The notes beneath the pieces are model-generated. The model was not told the DNA's origin, did no database searches, and saw only the letters and a program-made list of their open reading frames with translations. A program made the position numbers and the translations under genes. From Crocinitomicaceae bacterium (GTDB lineage Bacteria > Bacteroidota > Bacteroidia > Flavobacteriales_D > Crocinitomicaceae): DNA of 64,000 bases. The stretch covers positions 62,001 to 126,000 of the forward strand of contig JAQWHI010000018.1 in NCBI GenBank assembly GCA_029249445.1, read 5' to 3'. Shown here piece by piece: positions 1-8,651 of this stretch. Every line of letters begins with the position of its first letter. Within the stretch, counting starts at the first letter, position 1.

Positions 1-1
1 T

Positions 2-295
2 CTTCGTCTGAGATTCGACCTTGAAGGAATTGGTGCACATGATTATTTTGCTTTTCCAACCATTGAGGTGTCCAATAAGGAAAATTGCGCTGAAACACAC
101 TGGCAGTGTGAGTTTAATGGAGAAACAATATTAGACAAGATGGATCATCATGGCCATTCAACTGTCATGCTACTTGCCAAAAAGAAATTGATTTCGCTTG
201 AACACCGTCATGAAAATGAATTAATTGTCCACGCGGAATTTCCTGAAGCCGTACATTTGATTGCTGAAGATTCGTACATCAATTTTTTTAAATAG
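2..295 (+). CDS. C-terminal part of an unknown protein, cut by the left edge
   Basis: An open frame enters from the left edge (frame starting at base 2) and stops at a TAG ending at base 295, giving about 97 residues. The visible part is acidic and His-rich around the middle (DHHGHS, LEHRHENE) and ends in INFFK. No signal peptide or membrane segment can be judged because the start lies outside the window. A GTG at base 68 could start a 75-residue protein, but the frame stays open upstream without a stop, so a longer gene is more likely. I do not recognise the family and propose no function. It converges with the DUF4199 gene on the other strand. Confidence 0.6.
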   Translation, partial: LRLRFDLEGIGAHDYFAFPTIEVSNKENCAETHWQCEFNGETILDKMDHHGHSTVMLLAKKKLISLEHRHENELIVHAEFPEAVHLIAEDSYINFFK

Positions 296-367
296 AAGTT
301 GATTTCAAGCGATGGGGAACATTATTTCGCTCTTGGTGTTTTTTTGTTCCTAAAATAATGAGTTGAA

Positions 368-925
368 CTACTGATCGCGAAAAACTATTTTGCGGTAGAT
401 CACAGTAATGAATATACTGTTCAAGGTGGCCAGTAAAAGCAGTGCTAGCATTGATAAGGTCATTGTTGAAGAGGCTTTATAAAATCCTTCCGGACCTGTT
501 TTGAGTTTTTCATAGATCTCCTCTTTGGATAAGATTTCAAATTCAGCGTTTTGTGCGCGTGCTTTTTCAAGACCATTTGGTTTGTCAAGTTCTTTCTTAA
601 TTCCCATATGGGCTTCAGCAATTTGATGTTTATTGAATTCTGGATCAATTTCGGAGTAATAGAAATAGATAAAGATACTTACAATCATAGCATAGGGAAC
701 GCCTGCTGTTAGTCCATTTTTTATATCATTGAGCGCATTTGATGCTTCGGTTTCTTTTCGCTTGTGAAGAAAGAGTCCAACTGCAATAGAAAGCAAAACA
801 CACAGCATGTTCAGCAATACTGATGGGACGATGTTGTATCCAGTTGCTCCTGTCCAAAAAAACAACATCTTAATTAAGATCCAAAGTCCAGCGAAAAAAA
901 GTCCAGTTTTTATGGTGATTTTCAT
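368..925 (-). CDS. DUF4199 family membrane protein
   Basis: A 185-residue integral membrane protein with four likely membrane segments (about residues 5-22, 30-52, 70-90 and 152-178) and a charged region of about 60 residues between the third and fourth. This layout, the first-segment sequence and the small size match DUF4199, a family I know mainly from Bacteroidota, with no established role. It begins 11 bp after the rho stop codon on the same strand, so the two are probably co-transcribed. In Bacteroidota such genes often sit beside glycosyltransferases or housekeeping genes, which gives no functional clue here. The ATG at 925 is followed directly by a hydrophobic segment, which supports this start. 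Confidence 0.75.
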   Translation of the reverse strand: MKITIKTGLFFAGLWILIKMLFFWTGATGYNIVPSVLLNMLCVLLSIAVGLFLHKRKETEASNALNDIKNGLTAGVPYAMIVSIFIYFYYSEIDPEFNKHQIAEAHMGIKKELDKPNGLEKARAQNAEFEILSKEEIYEKLKTGPEGFYKASSTMTLSMLALLLLATLNSIFITVIYRKIVFRDQ

Positions 926-936
926 TATTCGCTGGA

Positions 937-2568
937 TTAGCTGTTCATTGTCGCTAAGAATTCCTCATTTGACATTGTATTGCTCATTCTGTCTTTTAAG
1001 AATTCCATAGCTTCAACAGGATTCATATCTGCGATGAATTTTCGCATCAACCAAACGCGTTGTAATACATCTTTGTCCATCAGTAAGTCTTCACGACGCG
1101 TACCTGATGAGGTTATATCAATTGCAGGATAGATGCGTCGGTTTGAGATTTTTCTATCGAGCTGTAATTCCATGTTGCCCGTTCCTTTGAACTCTTCAAA
1201 GATTACCTCATCCATTTTTGATCCTGTTTCTGTCAATGCTGTTGCTAATATCGAAAGTGAGCCTCCATTTTCAATTTTACGGGCGGATCCGAAGAAACGT
1301 TTTGGTTTGTGAAGTGCATTGGCATCGACACCACCTGAAAGGACTTTACCTGAAGCAGGAGAAACAGTGTTGTAAGCTCGTGCCAAACGTGTTATTGAGT
1401 CAAGTAAAATACAAACATCATGTCCACACTCGACCATTCGTTTTGCCTTTTCAAGGACCATATTAGCCACTTTTACGTGACGGTCGGCAGGTTCATCGAA
1501 CGTTGATGCTATTACTTCTGCGTTCACAGAGCGTGCCATATCTGTCACTTCTTCTGGTCGTTCATCAATGAGTAGTACAATTAGGTAGGTTTCAGGGTGA
1601 TTTGCTGCAATTGCATTGGCTACATCTTTCAGTAGCATTGTTTTACCTGTTTTTGGCTGGGCAACAATCATTCCACGTTGACCTTTTCCAATCGGAGCAA
1701 ATAGATCCATTACACGTGTAGAAAGTGTTTCTTGTGAATGTCCTGTTAGTTTAAATTTTTGATCTGGAAATAGTGGAGTTAAATATTGAAATGGTACACG
1801 GTCTCGAATGTAAGACGGTGTTCTTCCGTTGATCGATTCAACTTTAACAAGCGGAAAGAATTTTTCTCCTTCTCTTGGTGGCCGAATTGTTCCCGTTACT
1901 GTGTCGCCTGTTTTTAAACCGAAGAGCTTGACTTGACTTTGGGAAACATAAATGTCATCAGGTGAAGGTAAGTAGTTGTAATCAGAAGATCTCAAAAATC
2001 CATATCCATCTTGCATTACTTCTAAAACGCCCTCTGCTGCTACAATTCCAACAAGATTGTATTTTTCTTCATCCTCTTTGGTCGGCCTGTTATCTCTATT
2101 GTGGTTTGGGTTATTATTGTTTCCTTGCTTGCTCTTGTTCTTATTGTGTTGTCGATCGTTTCTATTCTTTTGGTCGTTGTTTGCATCTTTTTTTTCAGCC
2201 ATTAATTTCGCTTTCTCACGAATGTCCATTCCTTTTTTCTGGGGAGCTGCTTTCGGATTTGAGTTCTTAACTGCCTGATTTTCTGTTGTATCTTCCTTTG
2301 TTACTTCACTCAGTTTTTCTTCCACTTTTTCTTTTGGAGTGGGTGTATCTTTGGTATCGTTTAAATCTGGCGACATTACTTTCTTACGGGTGCGTTTTCG
2401 CTTTGATACAGCCGTATCCTTCATGTCATTTGATTCAGGGCTGTCATCAGAGGATAGCTTTTCTATGATTTCAGCTTTTTTCATGGTTTCTGCTCCTTGA
2501 ATTCCTGATTCTTTTGCAATCTGTCTTAAATCGGCAACTTTCTTGCCATCCAAATTCTTTTTGTCCAT
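937..2568 (-). CDS. rho: Transcription termination factor Rho with long disordered insertion
   Basis: Rho is a hexameric RNA-dependent ATPase/translocase that ends transcription. The order is: Rho_N helical domain (residues 1-40), an acidic then Lys/Asn/Arg-rich low-complexity stretch (about 41-168), the cold-shock-like RNA-binding domain (about 170-250, with GYGFLRS), and the RecA-like ATPase with P-loop QPKTGKT (304-310), Walker B CILLDS (386-391) and LSGG followed by KRFFGSARK near 410-430. At 543 residues it is over 100 longer than the E. coli protein (419), and the excess is the low-complexity insertion. Such insertions are known in Bacteroidota Rho and, in Bacteroides thetaiotaomicron, have been reported to drive phase separation. 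ATG start at 2568; a DUF4199 gene follows 11 bp downstream. Confidence 0.97.
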   Translation of the reverse strand: MDKKNLDGKKVADLRQIAKESGIQGAETMKKAEIIEKLSSDDSPESNDMKDTAVSKRKRTRKKVMSPDLNDTKDTPTPKEKVEEKLSEVTKEDTTENQAVKNSNPKAAPQKKGMDIREKAKLMAEKKDANNDQKNRNDRQHNKNKSKQGNNNNPNHNRDNRPTKEDEEKYNLVGIVAAEGVLEVMQDGYGFLRSSDYNYLPSPDDIYVSQSQVKLFGLKTGDTVTGTIRPPREGEKFFPLVKVESINGRTPSYIRDRVPFQYLTPLFPDQKFKLTGHSQETLSTRVMDLFAPIGKGQRGMIVAQPKTGKTMLLKDVANAIAANHPETYLIVLLIDERPEEVTDMARSVNAEVIASTFDEPADRHVKVANMVLEKAKRMVECGHDVCILLDSITRLARAYNTVSPASGKVLSGGVDANALHKPKRFFGSARKIENGGSLSILATALTETGSKMDEVIFEEFKGTGNMELQLDRKISNRRIYPAIDITSSGTRREDLLMDKDVLQRVWLMRKFIADMNPVEAMEFLKDRMSNTMSNEEFLATMNS

Positions 2569-2904
2569 AAATGGGAATGAAAAATGTGAGTGTGATATTG
2601 TGGATTAAATCTATCCTAGGAAATTTAAAAGACATTCACGTGATTCGAATATCTTGATACAATTATACTGATTATTTTGATATTCAGCAATGCTAGCATA
2701 AAATAGTTCCGAACATTTCATGTTGAACTATTGAATCATTGATCAATCCTGAGAAGGTGTAGAAATTCTAATTTATTGATATCGTTTCAGTTAAATGATA
2801 ATTATTAAACGACCTATGCGAATTCAAAAGTTCGATTGGCACAACCTTTGGGTTTGAATTCATTGAATTTTTTACCTTAATGTGGAATAAAAGTAGTTCT
2901 GGTT
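2569..2904. other. Intergenic region between divergent rho and lipoprotein genes
   Basis: This 336-bp A+T-rich stretch must hold the promoters for rho (minus) and for the lipoprotein (plus). I see no convincing TAnnTTTG element for either; the best plus-strand candidate is TACCTTAA at about 2873-2880, preceded by TTTG at 2853-2856, but the 16-base spacing is short. No ORF with recognisable coding character, no RNA gene and no strong hairpin was seen. Confidence 0.5.
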
Positions 2905-3432
2905 ATGAAACAAATTACATTTCTTTTGGCCATTTCCCTTTTTTGCTCTTGTCAAAATAAAGAGTCGACGTCATGTACTGATGATTACGAGCTCAAACTT
3001 AAAGAGCTCGATTTGAAAGAAAAAGAACTTGATTTAAAAGAAGCTGAGTTGGGTTTAAAAACACAAGAGATCAATGCAATTCATCAGGAGGGAGGTGTAA
3101 TGAGTGAGGTCGCCGATAAAACAAGCCCAAGGTGGGTTGTTGATCAGATCTTTCATGCTGCTCGTACTGAAAATTTTGATTTGTTGCTCGATTGCTGTGA
3201 TCCAGAGGGAGAGGGAGATGGAGACACACGTGACATATGTTCTATTGCCGAGGGAACACCTGATATGCAGGAGAGTTTTTGTAATTATTACAAAGACGGC
3301 GTTGTCGTTGGAGGACCTCGAATTGATGGCGACTATGCTGAAGTAGAAATCCTGTTTGGTCCAACTTCCGAACAAAACGAGACATTCAAACTTGTCAACC
3401 GCCGTGGTAACTGGTATTTGTATAGTTTCTAA
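2905..3432 (+). CDS. Putative lipoprotein with a Lys/Glu/Leu heptad-like repeat
   Basis: A 175-residue exported protein. The N-terminus has a hydrophobic segment ending in LFCSC, so lipidation at Cys16 is likely although the lipobox is not ideal. Residues about 30-55 contain a short tandem repeat (KELDLKE twice, then AELGLK) that should form a charged helix or coiled coil. The C-terminal 100 residues (WVVDQIF to WYLYSF) resemble the small NTF2-like/DUF4878-type domain, in which a helix is followed by a strand-rich part ending in an aromatic NWYLY motif; this is a resemblance only. It lies upstream of the symporter gene with a 59-bp gap. Function unknown. Confidence 0.65.
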   Translation: MKQITFLLAISLFCSCQNKESTSCTDDYELKLKELDLKEKELDLKEAELGLKTQEINAIHQEGGVMSEVADKTSPRWVVDQIFHAARTENFDLLLDCCDPEGEGDGDTRDICSIAEGTPDMQESFCNYYKDGVVVGGPRIDGDYAEVEILFGPTSEQNETFKLVNRRGNWYLYSF

Positions 3433-3491
3433 ATAGACGTTCGATTTTTAAAATCCCAGCATAACTTCCAACTTATAGCTATATTCACCGG

Positions 3492-4928
3492 ATGAAAAAA
3501 ATAGCACTTCATTGGAAAATTCTAATCGCAATGGTTCTTGGAGTCATTTTTGCGGTACTTTCAGGGAAATTTGGCTGGAACGATTTCACAGGGGATTGGA
3601 TTGATCCATTCGGAAAAATCTTTATCAATGGATTGAAACTTATTGCAGTTCCTTTGGTCTTGTTTTCAATCATCACTGGTGTTGCAGGAATGGGTGATCC
3701 ATCCAAGTTGGGTAGAATCGGTGGCAAGACGCTTCTTTTGTATCTCGCAACGACGGTTTGTTCCATTTCAATGGGGCTTATTCTTGTGAATATTTTTCAG
3801 CCAGGAGTTCAGACAGATGAAAATTTAAGACTGAGCAATCGATTGCAGTATGAACTTTGGGCAGAAGATGTGGGTATTGAGGTAAAGGATGGTCGACATG
3901 AACTGGAAACCGCTAACGCGGATCAGGTAGCTGCTGCGCTTGCTCAAATTGATGCTGCGAAGCGAACTGACGAATACAAAAAAGCAGAAGCCAAAAAGAA
4001 TAAAGCCGAAATGGCAAAAACAGGTGAAGGTCCTCTTCAGCCTATAGTCGATATGGTTCCTAGTAATATTATTGTATCAATGAGTGATGGACGTTTAATG
4101 CTTCAGGTTATCTTCTTTGCGCTGCTTTTTGGGATTTCTATGGCTTTTTTACCAAAAGACAAAACTGGAGCCTTGTTTGATTTCTTCGATGGAATGAACA
4201 ATGTATTTATCAAAATGGTTCATGTAATAATGAAAGCAGCTCCATTTTTTGTTTTCTGTTTAATGGCCGGGGTATTGGCAAAATCAGCGGGTTCTCTTGA
4301 TGAATTGATTTCTATTTTCTTTAAACTCTTAGGTTACTCGCTCGTAGTAATTCTTGGGCTGGCGTTGATGATGTTTGGTTTTTACCCACTACTGCTGCGC
4401 ATCTTTGGTGTAAAAATAAGTTATGGTAAGTTTTTTAGAGGAATGAGTCCGGCTCAGTTTTTGGCTTTTTCAACAAGTTCAAGTGCAGCGACGCTTCCTG
4501 TGACGATTGAGTGTGTAAACGATAATTTGGGTGTTCCGGAGGAGTCAACTGATTTTGTTTTGCCAATTGGTGCAACGGTAAATATGGATGGAACTTCACT
4601 ATACCAGGCAGTTGCGGTTATTTTCTTGGCTCAGTTTTTTGATGTAGACTTGACCCTATCTCAGCAATTGGGCATAGTTGTTACAGCGACATTGGCATCA
4701 ATTGGTGCAGCAGCTGTTCCGGGTGCAGGATTGATTATGCTCATGGTTGTATTGGAATCGGTAGGGTTGAATCCTATGTGGGTAGCGATTGTGCTTCCAA
4801 TGGATCGAATTTTAGATATGTGTCGCACGGTAATAAATGTCACGAGCGATGCAACGGTTTCTGCAGTTGTCGCAAAAAGTGAAAAATTACAATTCAAGTC
4901 TGACCCGTTAGGATCTCTAAAGGAGTAG
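3492..4928 (+). CDS. Dicarboxylate/amino acid:cation symporter (DAACS family)
   Basis: A 478-residue secondary transporter of the GltP/GltPh family, which moves dicarboxylates or acidic amino acids with Na+ or H+ across the inner membrane. Family signatures are present: the serine-rich hairpin STSSSAATLP (about 327-336), the NMDGT motif (about 363-367) that helps form the cation site, and DRILDMCRT (about 437-445), whose Asp and Arg-region residues contact substrate in relatives. Between the third and fourth membrane segments (about residues 105-195) there is a long hydrophilic Ala/Lys/Glu-rich insertion, expected outside the membrane; longer versions of this loop are common in Bacteroidota. 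Substrate cannot be fixed from sequence. It converges with uvrA, 7 bp apart. Confidence 0.93.
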   Translation: MKKIALHWKILIAMVLGVIFAVLSGKFGWNDFTGDWIDPFGKIFINGLKLIAVPLVLFSIITGVAGMGDPSKLGRIGGKTLLLYLATTVCSISMGLILVNIFQPGVQTDENLRLSNRLQYELWAEDVGIEVKDGRHELETANADQVAAALAQIDAAKRTDEYKKAEAKKNKAEMAKTGEGPLQPIVDMVPSNIIVSMSDGRLMLQVIFFALLFGISMAFLPKDKTGALFDFFDGMNNVFIKMVHVIMKAAPFFVFCLMAGVLAKSAGSLDELISIFFKLLGYSLVVILGLALMMFGFYPLLLRIFGVKISYGKFFRGMSPAQFLAFSTSSSAATLPVTIECVNDNLGVPEESTDFVLPIGATVNMDGTSLYQAVAVIFLAQFFDVDLTLSQQLGIVVTATLASIGAAAVPGAGLIMLMVVLESVGLNPMWVAIVLPMDRILDMCRTVINVTSDATVSAVVAKSEKLQFKSDPLGSLKE

Positions 4929-4935
4929 TACGAAT

Positions 4936-7722
4936 TCAGTTTGGAAGCTTTTCTTTCAAGAATTTTCCTGTATGGCTTTTTTCAATTTTCGTTAAGTCTT
5001 CTGGTGTTCCCTGAAAGAGCATCAAGCCGCCATTATCTCCTCCGTCAGGGCCGAGATCAATGATATGATCGGCACACTTTATGACATCTAAATTGTGCTC
5101 AACAACAACAATTGAATGTCCTGTATTAATGAGTTCATTGAATGCGATTAAAAGTTTTTTGACATCGTGAAAGTGCAGTCCGGTGGTAGGTTCATCAAAG
5201 ATGAAAAGTGTTGCAGGGCTGGTTTTTCCTTTCGATAAAAAAGAGGCCAGCTTGATGCGTTGTGCTTCTCCACCGCTTAGTGTGCTCGATGCTTGCCCTA
5301 ATTTTAAATATCCAAGCCCCACCTTTACAAGTGGTTCAATTTTTTGTGAAATTTTCTTTTCAATCCGACCATCAAATGACCGAAAGAAATCATATGCGGA
5401 TTGAATGTCCATATTTAAGAGGTCAGCAATTGATTTTTCTTCGTATTTAATGTCCAATGTTTCCGCTTTGTAACGTGATCCTTTACATTGCTCACAATTG
5501 AGGTGAACATCTGCCATAAATTGCATTCCTACGGTAATCTCTCCTTCACCCTCGCAGACTTCACACCGTCCGCCCTCGACATTAAAACTAAAAAATCCAG
5601 GCTTGTAGTTGCGCGTCTTTGATAAAGGTTGGCGTGAATAGAGGTCGCGAATATCGTCAAATGCTTTTACATAAGTAATTGGATTGCTCCTTGATGATTT
5701 TCCTATAGGGTTTTGATCTACAAACTCGATTGCTTTAATTAGGGAAAGGTCTCCTTTTAGTTCTTTAAAATCTCCTTGCTTGTTTCCGTATATCCCGAGG
5801 TGTTTTCTTACGGCTGGGAGAAGTATCTCTTTTACAAGCGTCGACTTCCCTGAACCACTTACACCCGTTACACAGACAAGATTGTGAAGAGGAAAATTAA
5901 CATCAATGTTTTTTAGATTGTGCTGACGTGCACCGATGATCTTGATTGTATTTTTGTTTTTTCTGCGCTTACTTGGAACTGGAATTTCATTTTTACCTGT
6001 TAGGTATTCAGCCGTTAAGCTATTTTTTGCATTAACAAGTGATTTGTGAGTGCCTTGAAACACAATTTCACCACCATAAACACCGGCCTTTGGTCCAATA
6101 TCAAGAATTTCATCAGCAGCTTTCATAATGTCTTCCTCATGTTCTACAACGATCACCGTATTGCCAATATCTCGCAACGATTTTAAAACATGGATCAATC
6201 TGTCTGTATCCTTTGGGTGAAGTCCAATGGATGGTTCATCAAGAATGTACATTGAACCGACTAGGCTACTTCCAATTGAAGTTGCTAGGTTAATGCGTTG
6301 TGATTCTCCTCCAGAGAGCGAGTTGGATTGTCGATTCAATGTCAGGTAACCCAGTCCAACCTCCTGAAGAAAGTGCAATCTGCTATTAATTTCGGGTAAG
6401 ATGCGTTTGGTGATCTGCGCGTCGTACTTACTGGGTTTGAGTTGATCAAAGAATTCGATGTTTTCCTCAATTGAATTTAACAAGATATCTGTAATTGATT
6501 TACCTTGAATTTTGACGTAGCTTGCATCTTTTCGCAACCGAGTACCCCTGCAATCTGGACATTCAGTTTTTCCGCGGTAGCGGGAGAGCATGACACGGTA
6601 TTGAATTTTGTAGGATTTACTTTCAACAAATTTGAAAAAGTCATAGATTCCTTTTGTGCGACCACTTCCATTCCAGAGCAAATCAAGTTCTGTTTCTGAA
6701 AGTTCGGAAATTGGCCGGTGAATGGGGAAGTTGATGTCAAGCGATTGATCGATAAACTTATCTTTGTAGCGTCCCATTTTTTCACCTTTCCAAGGTACAA
6801 CAGCACCTTCATATAGGCTTATGTCTTTGTTGGGAATTACGAGTTCTGGGTCAATGCCAATCACCTGACCAAAACCTTCACAGCTGTTACATGCACCAAA
6901 CGGGTTGTTAAATGTAAAAAAATGTTCTGTTGGCTCTTGAAATTCGATCCCATCCAGTTCAAAAAGATTGGAGAATTTTTGCTGTTCTTTTTTTTCGATT
7001 ACTTCAATGATACATACACCATTTCCCTCTGCAAACGCAAGAGCGATTGAGTCACCATAACGCGAGATATTGTCATCATCAGAAAAATCTACACCGATTC
7101 GGTCAACAACCAATAGTGCCTTTTCGATTTCAGCCGGTATTGATTTCATAGCGTCATCAATACTTAAAAATTCTTCGTTTAGATAAAGCCGAACATACCC
7201 CTGTTGTTTTAAAATCTCTAGTTGGCGTTCCGTGCCGTATTTTTTAAATCCGACAAGCGGACAAAGAACAATGCACTTTTCACCCTTTTTTTGCTTACTC
7301 AGATAATCGACTACGTCTGAGATTGTATGCTTTTTGACCTCTTTCCCTGAAATAGGTGATATTGTTTTTCCAATCCGGGCAAACAAAACTTTAAGGTAGT
7401 CATAGATTTCTGTGCTTGTTCCAACTGTTGAACGAGGGTTGTTTGAGGTTACTTTTTGTTCAATTGCAATTGCAGGTGCTATGCCTTTAATGTAATCTGT
7501 TTCAGGTTTATTGAGTTTACCCAGAAATTGGCGCGCATATGAAGAGAGACTTTCGATATAGCGGCGCTGACCCTCTGCAAATAATGTATCAAAGGCTAAA
7601 GACGATTTTCCTGACCCTGAAAGACCTGTTATGACTATAAATTTCCCATGAGGAATTTTGACATCAATGTTTTTTAGGTTGTGAACTCGTGCACCTTTTA
7701 TTACTATGTTTTTTTGCTTCAA
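4936..7722 (-). CDS. uvrA: Excinuclease ABC subunit A
   Basis: UvrA is the damage-sensing ABC ATPase of nucleotide excision repair and works as a dimer with UvrB. The 928-residue protein has both ATPase modules: P-loop GLSGSGKSS (about 32-40) with LSGGESQR and LDEPSIGLHP, then a second P-loop GVSGSGKST (about 617-625) with LSGGEAQR and FDEPTTGLHF. The C-terminal zinc module (CEVC and CEQC, about 716-743) is intact. In the first zinc module only the second Cys pair (CNSC, about 276) is present; the first pair is replaced by an acidic loop. The reading frame begins at a TTG at 7722 directly before KQKNIVIKGA, where family members usually start, and no upstream ATG is in frame. Bacteroidota often carry two uvrA paralogues; this could be either. 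Confidence 0.95.
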   Translation of the reverse strand: MKQKNIVIKGARVHNLKNIDVKIPHGKFIVITGLSGSGKSSLAFDTLFAEGQRRYIESLSSYARQFLGKLNKPETDYIKGIAPAIAIEQKVTSNNPRSTVGTSTEIYDYLKVLFARIGKTISPISGKEVKKHTISDVVDYLSKQKKGEKCIVLCPLVGFKKYGTERQLEILKQQGYVRLYLNEEFLSIDDAMKSIPAEIEKALLVVDRIGVDFSDDDNISRYGDSIALAFAEGNGVCIIEVIEKKEQQKFSNLFELDGIEFQEPTEHFFTFNNPFGACNSCEGFGQVIGIDPELVIPNKDISLYEGAVVPWKGEKMGRYKDKFIDQSLDINFPIHRPISELSETELDLLWNGSGRTKGIYDFFKFVESKSYKIQYRVMLSRYRGKTECPDCRGTRLRKDASYVKIQGKSITDILLNSIEENIEFFDQLKPSKYDAQITKRILPEINSRLHFLQEVGLGYLTLNRQSNSLSGGESQRINLATSIGSSLVGSMYILDEPSIGLHPKDTDRLIHVLKSLRDIGNTVIVVEHEEDIMKAADEILDIGPKAGVYGGEIVFQGTHKSLVNAKNSLTAEYLTGKNEIPVPSKRRKNKNTIKIIGARQHNLKNIDVNFPLHNLVCVTGVSGSGKSTLVKEILLPAVRKHLGIYGNKQGDFKELKGDLSLIKAIEFVDQNPIGKSSRSNPITYVKAFDDIRDLYSRQPLSKTRNYKPGFFSFNVEGGRCEVCEGEGEITVGMQFMADVHLNCEQCKGSRYKAETLDIKYEEKSIADLLNMDIQSAYDFFRSFDGRIEKKISQKIEPLVKVGLGYLKLGQASSTLSGGEAQRIKLASFLSKGKTSPATLFIFDEPTTGLHFHDVKKLLIAFNELINTGHSIVVVEHNLDVIKCADHIIDLGPDGGDNGGLMLFQGTPEDLTKIEKSHTGKFLKEKLPN

Positions 7723-8023
7723 TTCAGCGTTTTTTTTTCGTGGAACTAAAATTACAGATTAATTGCTGAATTCGAGTTGCTGCAGGGTACAATTAGAGGC
7801 TGTTTTTATTGTTTTTTAAGAAAAGTCAAATTGGACCCAACTTTTGGTTGTTCTTTTGCGTCTATGGTTTTGAACGGAAAAGAAGGGGGTATTTTTAGAC
7901 AGTATTTCTCAAATTTTTTGTACTTTAGTTTTTTAAACCCAAAAACGCGGTAGCCTATAGATTGTAATATTACTTTTTAACATGTTTAATCACAATGATT
8001 TAAACTACTTAATACAGTAAGTT
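7723..8023. other. Intergenic region between divergent uvrA and sigma factor genes
   Basis: A 301-bp A+T-rich stretch without a gene. A plus-strand TACTTTAG at 7921-7928 differs from the TAnnTTTG consensus at one base and could drive the sigma factor gene about 95 bases downstream. On the minus strand, TAATTTTAG near 7747-7755 is a weak candidate for uvrA. I see no hairpin or LexA-like palindrome. Confidence 0.45.
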
Positions 8024-8620
8024 ATGACTATGGATAACATCGATGACCGCGAACTTGTAAGCGCATATATTAATGGTGATGAAAAAGCGTTCGAAGCTTT
8101 GCTTTTGCGTCACAAGGACAGAATTTACCGCTTTATCAATATGAAGGTGCGAGACGGTGCACTAGCTCAGGACATCTTTCAAGATGCATTTATAAAAATT
8201 GTCAATACCCTGAAGGCTGGGAATTACAATGAGGAAGGTAAGTTTTTACCATGGGCGATGCGTATTGCTCACAACTTGGTGATCGACTATTTCCGCAAAA
8301 ATAACAAGGTTAAATTAATTTCGGAGTCCTCATCGCAGCGAGATGATTTTAATATTTTTCACACGATAAAGCAACAGGATGCGAGTATTCAAGATCAGAT
8401 CACGAAAGGTGAGCTTGAGTCGCAAATGGTTGAATTGGTTGAATATTTACCGGAAGCTCAGCGTGATATACTTCGAATGCGAATATTCAAAGAAATGTCA
8501 TTCAAAGATATTGCAGAGCTTGAAGGGATTAGTATAAACACAGCACTCGGTCGTATGCGTTATGCTTTGATTAATTTGCGTAAAATGATTGAAGAACACA
8601 ACCTTGTTGTTCACTTCTAA
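8024..8620 (+). CDS. ECF-type RNA polymerase sigma factor
   Basis: A 198-residue sigma-70 family protein of the extracytoplasmic-function group. Region 2 occupies about residues 10-90, including AQDIFQDAFIKI and the -10 recognition helix ending MRIAHNLVIDYFRKN. Region 4 (about 130-190) has a helix-turn-helix around FKDIAELEGISINTALGRMRYA. No anti-sigma or membrane partner is adjacent: the next gene faces the opposite way. ATG codons at 8024 and 8030 are both possible starts. A promoter-like TACTTTAG lies at 7921-7928. The regulon is unknown; because the partner is missing, control may be transcriptional or through a distant anti-sigma. Confidence 0.93.
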   Translation: MTMDNIDDRELVSAYINGDEKAFEALLLRHKDRIYRFINMKVRDGALAQDIFQDAFIKIVNTLKAGNYNEEGKFLPWAMRIAHNLVIDYFRKNNKVKLISESSSQRDDFNIFHTIKQQDASIQDQITKGELESQMVELVEYLPEAQRDILRMRIFKEMSFKDIAELEGISINTALGRMRYALINLRKMIEEHNLVVHF

Positions 8621-8651
8621 TTTGGTCAACTAGTGATACTGGTCGATTCAA

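Noticed and set aside
305-345. Possible hairpin after the first partial gene
   Set aside because: Only a five-base stem (AGCGA/TCGCT) with a long loop before a T-run; too weak to call a terminator.
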